32,426 nucleotides of DNA from an uncultured Coriobacteriaceae bacterium (GTDB taxonomy: Bacteria > Actinomycetota > Coriobacteriia > Coriobacteriales > Atopobiaceae): assembly GCA_902803315.1 (NCBI GenBank), contig CADCPM010000098.1, positions 1 to 32,426 on the forward strand, given 5' to 3'. Made by a program: the position numbers and the translations under genes. This document shows, in pieces, positions 29,785-32,426 of this stretch. The notes beneath the pieces were generated by a model. That model was not told where the DNA came from. It did no database searches and worked only from the letters and a program-made list of their open reading frames with translations. The stretch's first letter is position 1. Every line of letters starts with the position of its first letter.

Positions 29785-31071
29785 CTACGTCCGGTAGTCA
29801 CCGTTGATCGTTACGTACTCGTGCGTCAAATCGCACGTCCACACCCGTGCATGGGACTTTCCCTCGCCCAAAGATATGGCAATGCGAATCTCGTCTTCCT
29901 CGAACCGGCGCAGCAGGTCTTCCTCGTCCATGGGAAGCGGCAAGCCAGCGCGAAGCACGGGGACGCCCAAGAGGTCAATGTCTACGTTGTACTGGTCGAA
30001 GTCAACGCCGCATTTGCCCGCAGCCATGGCCACACGACCCCAATTGGCGTCATGGCCGAAGATGGCCGTCTTCACCAAGGGAGAGTTTGCGATGGCGCGC
30101 GCAACGGTTTCTGCGTCCTCGTCGTTCGCCGCGCCCAGCACGTCCACCGTCACCAGCTTGGTTGCTCCCTCACCGTCCGTCGCCACCTTGCGTGCCAAGT
30201 CCTCGCACACCCAGCGAATGGCAGCCGCGATGGCAGGATAGGACATGGAGTCAACGTCTATGGGAGCACCGCCCGCTCGCCCGCTGGCAAACAGCACGCA
30301 CGTATCGTTGGTAGAGGTGTCGGAGTCCACCGTCACCTTGTTGAAGGTCTGTTTTACCGACGACAGAAGCGCCTCATGCGCTGCCTCAGACGTCAGAGGC
30401 GCATCGGTTGAAAGAACGCACAGCATCGTCGCCATGTTGGGCATGATCATACCCGACCCCTTGACGAAACCGCCCACATGGGCACGCACGGTTTTTCCGT
30501 CTGGACATGGCAGCTCGACCTCGCAAGAGCTCTCCTTTGCGACGGTGTCGGTGGTCATGACGGCACGCGCCGCACGGTGTGCGGCTTCGGGCGTGCCATC
30601 AAGCTCACGCACAGCCGCCGGAACGCCCGTTATAAATCTGTCAATCGCAAGCGGCGCGCCGATGACGCCCGTCGAGGCTACCAAGACCTCTTCTTCCGCA
30701 CAGCCCAACTCGTCTGCCACCAATGCGGTCGTCTGCTTGGCAACTTGCACTCCAGGCGCCCCGGTGGATGCGTTTGCGTTGCCGGAATTGAGCACGATCG
30801 CGCGCGCCTTGCCGTTTGCCACCCGCTCGCGCGATACCTGGACAGGCGCGGCACAAAAGCGATTTTGCGTAAACACGCCTGCACATACAGAGGTCTTGTC
30901 TAGTGCCACGAGCGAGAGGTCAAGACGGCCCGGCTCTTTCCGCAGTCCTGCGCACACGCCCGCCGCTCGGACGCCCTCGGCAGCGCATATTCCGCCGTCA
31001 CAGGGTACGATTCCATAGTCTTGTTGCCCACAATCTTGTTCGGGCAGCTCAAGTGGCCGATAGTCTTTCAT
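29785..31071 (-). CDS. argJ: Bifunctional ornithine acetyltransferase/N-acetylglutamate synthase
   Basis: Recycles the acetyl group from acetylornithine to glutamate and may also use acetyl-CoA. The 428 residues show the self-cleavage site of the family: T215 in PNMATMLCVLSTDA becomes the N-terminal nucleophile of the beta chain. KGSGMIMP and TSTNDT are also typical. The ending, with HEYVTINGDYRT, is the normal C-terminus. An N-terminal stretch of about 35 residues before VRAAGV is slightly long. ATG start at 31071 with GCGGGG upstream. No argC precedes it, unlike the common argCJBD order. Confidence 0.95.
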   Translation of the reverse strand: MKDYRPLELPEQDCGQQDYGIVPCDGGICAAEGVRAAGVCAGLRKEPGRLDLSLVALDKTSVCAGVFTQNRFCAAPVQVSRERVANGKARAIVLNSGNANASTGAPGVQVAKQTTALVADELGCAEEEVLVASTGVIGAPLAIDRFITGVPAAVRELDGTPEAAHRAARAVMTTDTVAKESSCEVELPCPDGKTVRAHVGGFVKGSGMIMPNMATMLCVLSTDAPLTSEAAHEALLSSVKQTFNKVTVDSDTSTNDTCVLFASGRAGGAPIDVDSMSYPAIAAAIRWVCEDLARKVATDGEGATKLVTVDVLGAANDEDAETVARAIANSPLVKTAIFGHDANWGRVAMAAGKCGVDFDQYNVDIDLLGVPVLRAGLPLPMDEEDLLRRFEEDEIRIAISLGEGKSHARVWTCDLTHEYVTINGDYRT

Positions 31072-31418
31072 GACGCCCCGCTTTCGTAGTTATAGGTTGG
31101 TTTGCTATTGTACAGGGATGCCCATTCCTCGACATACAGCGTAACAAGCTTAGTACAAAGGCGGTCGCCCCACTACCGTGAGTATATCGTTTGTGCTTTG
31201 CACGCGCATGCTGTTGCGGTATCTCTTGCGCACGAGGGTAGACGGAGGTCAGCGAGTCCGCACTCCATATGCCGCATATAAAAAAAGGACATTGGGTCCT
31301 TGTCGAGTGACCCAATGTCCGATTCCATCCACCACATGGAGGACTATATTTCGATGAACGGCAGCCGTTCGCATCTTCACCGTTCGAAACCAAGCAACGG
31401 TGCCGCCGAGCACGAACG
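31072..31418. other. 347-bp gene-free stretch between the cell-wall hydrolase gene and argJ
   Basis: It holds an intrinsic terminator (31280-31320) and, after it, the argJ leader (31072-31279), with no open frame of interest. Possible -10 boxes on the minus strand are TACAAT near 31110 and TATACT near 31180, both without a good -35. No ARG-box-like palindrome was recognised. Confidence 0.6.
31280..31320 (-). terminator. Intrinsic terminator after the cell-wall hydrolase gene
   Basis: On the minus strand GGACATTGGGTC (31309-31320) pairs perfectly with GACCCAATGTCC (31287-31298) around a 10-nt loop, followed by seven T residues. A classic Rho-independent terminator, 99 bp past the stop codon. 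Confidence 0.96.
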
Positions 31419-32426
31419 CTACTTTAGCCTGAGCACGTAATCCCATCCATGCGAACCGTTGCCATGGAAGTTCACGACCTCGATCTCATGTCCGTTCTGA
31501 TCGCCCGTCCGTCCATAGGCGGTTCCGTTCTCGGACATCCAAGCGCGTACGTTCTTGCCATTGCCCAAGTAGAACTCCGTGTGGTTGAAAGGCGTTAGCA
31601 GGATGTCACCCCTCTGCAAGGCGGAAAGCGAGGTGAAGTTCATCACGTTCCACCCTCTTGGCCTCAGGTTTTCCAGCATGTTGCCAGTATAGGTGGCCGA
31701 TCCCGTGTTCAGCCCCGCGCTGCGAAGCGACGTGATGACCAAGGATGAGCAGTCGTAATCGGGGCCCCAGCGTCCGTCGCCCTGCGTGTAACCATGAGAG
31801 TTGTTGTTTGCGATGGCCACTGCAGTTGCAAGATACTTATCGATAATGGTCATTTTCGAATTGTCGAAGTAGGCACTCGTGGTGCTGCCAGGAGCTGTGC
31901 CCCCTTTACCGGTAATTCGTATCTGTATAGCCTCAACACGCAGGTTCTGCTTATTTGTTCCGGCGCTCGCACCATTCTTTGCCCAGCCAAGCCAGCCGTA
32001 ATTCTGCACGTGTGCGCGATACCATATGTCATACATATTCTGCGCGTCACCGGTGAGCTTTGCCTGGATCGCTTCCACATACTTGCCAGAGCCAGGAGCA
32101 CCAGCCTGCGCGCCATCCGAACCCCAGCCGCTCCAACCGCTATCGTGCACAAAGGCACGATAGGTTACGCCACCAGTAATAGAATTGCCCATCCCCGAAA
32201 CGCTGATGCGCAGCCCTTGTACGGGAATAGACTTACCGACTGACCCCGAAGTGGCGCCGTTCTTGACCGTGTTGAGCCATCCACCATTTTCAAACGTTGA
32301 GTAGGAAACGGACAAGGGCGTAACGAGCGGAGCGTTAAGCGCCGAGCCCGCGTTGGAGGGGGCCGCCCCACCCTTGCGCACGAGCTTGGTCTGGAACCCC
32401 TCGACTCTGAGGCCGAGCCCTGTGGA
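31419..32426 (-). CDS. Secreted ChW-repeat peptidoglycan hydrolase, 5' end outside the window
   Basis: At least 335 residues; the frame is open to the window edge, so the signal peptide and any further repeats are not seen. The N-terminal part visible has ChW-type repeats (GWLNTVKNG, GWSGWGSDG, GWLGWAKNG, each with a following V(E/Q)AIQ or GLRIS strand), used by clostridia and coriobacteria to bind the cell wall. The C-terminal domain (about 190-335) has DYDCSSLVITSL, with the candidate catalytic Cys, and NHTEFYLG, with the candidate His, matching NlpC/P60-like or phage Amidase_5 hydrolases. It probably cleaves peptide cross-bridges. A strong intrinsic terminator follows. Confidence 0.82.
   Translation of the reverse strand, partial: STGLGLRVEGFQTKLVRKGGAAPSNAGSALNAPLVTPLSVSYSTFENGGWLNTVKNGATSGSVGKSIPVQGLRISVSGMGNSITGGVTYRAFVHDSGWSGWGSDGAQAGAPGSGKYVEAIQAKLTGDAQNMYDIWYRAHVQNYGWLGWAKNGASAGTNKQNLRVEAIQIRITGKGGTAPGSTTSAYFDNSKMTIIDKYLATAVAIANNNSHGYTQGDGRWGPDYDCSSLVITSLRSAGLNTGSATYTGNMLENLRPRGWNVMNFTSLSALQRGDILLTPFNHTEFYLGNGKNVRAWMSENGTAYGRTGDQNGHEIEVVNFHGNGSHGWDYVLRLK

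Noticed and set aside
1..32426. tRNA or rRNA genes
   Set aside because: Intergenic stretches were read for cloverleaf-type pairing and conserved rRNA segments; none was recognised.

Overview
The window is a dense bacterial chromosome segment, GC-rich, with 27 protein genes. Twenty-six read on the minus strand and one, an MFS transporter, on the plus strand. The gene content suggests a host-associated actinobacterium of the Coriobacteriia (Olsenella/Atopobium/Collinsella type): ChW-repeat cell-wall hydrolase, NadB-NadC fusion, UMF1-type transporter, and a run alaS-ruvX-mltG-yqeG next to aroK-aroB-pepP. The taxonomic call is inference from gene content and style, not from a marker gene.

Layout from left to right, with each operon transcribed right to left. 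(1) 357-3144: aroK, an AroB-like protein that has lost key catalytic residues, and an M24 Xaa-Pro peptidase. (2) 3531-8665: alaS, a canonical intrinsic terminator, then ruvX, mltG and yqeG. (3) 8895-10651: a stress-type sigma operon of a DUF948 membrane protein, a degenerate RsbW-like anti-sigma factor and a SigB/SigF-class sigma factor. (4) 11302-14074: rarA and a dGTPase-like HD hydrolase. (5) 14132-16762: a Cof-type HAD phosphatase and an unusual GxDLY/SGNH-GNAT fusion. (6) 17184-18763: a PPP-family phosphatase and a GH78 rhamnosidase remnant without its catalytic barrel. (7) 19003-21263: a divergent DXS-like enzyme and an orphan Vsr endonuclease. (8) 21430-23764: a zinc-dependent phospholipase C-like protein, divergent from the UMF1-type transporter. 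(9) 23811-27147: an NAD biosynthesis operon (small membrane protein, nadA, fused nadB-nadC) with a palindrome over its putative promoter. (10) 27568-31071: argJ-argB-argD. (11) 31419 to the window end: the C-terminal part of a secreted ChW-repeat peptidoglycan hydrolase with a textbook intrinsic terminator.

The most unusual content lies between the genes. Several families of long inverted repeats occupy the intergenic regions. The main family has a nearly invariant head of about 44 bp (seven full copies, one shortened, one edge fragment) between two long arms. The arms are complementary to each other within a copy but differ completely between copies. A second family (two hairpins) likewise keeps one apex sequence on different stems. 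Two more are a composite palindrome near GTGCGCACAAAT, in two places, and a 64-bp near-perfect palindrome. Nearly all lie a few to a few tens of bases past the stop codon of the last gene of an operon, where a terminator is expected, and they lack T-tracts. They look like a system of 3'-end punctuation elements or palindromic mobile repeats.

A second theme is family members that keep the fold but lose catalytic residues: AroB-like, RsbW-like, SGNH-like and the GH78 remnant.
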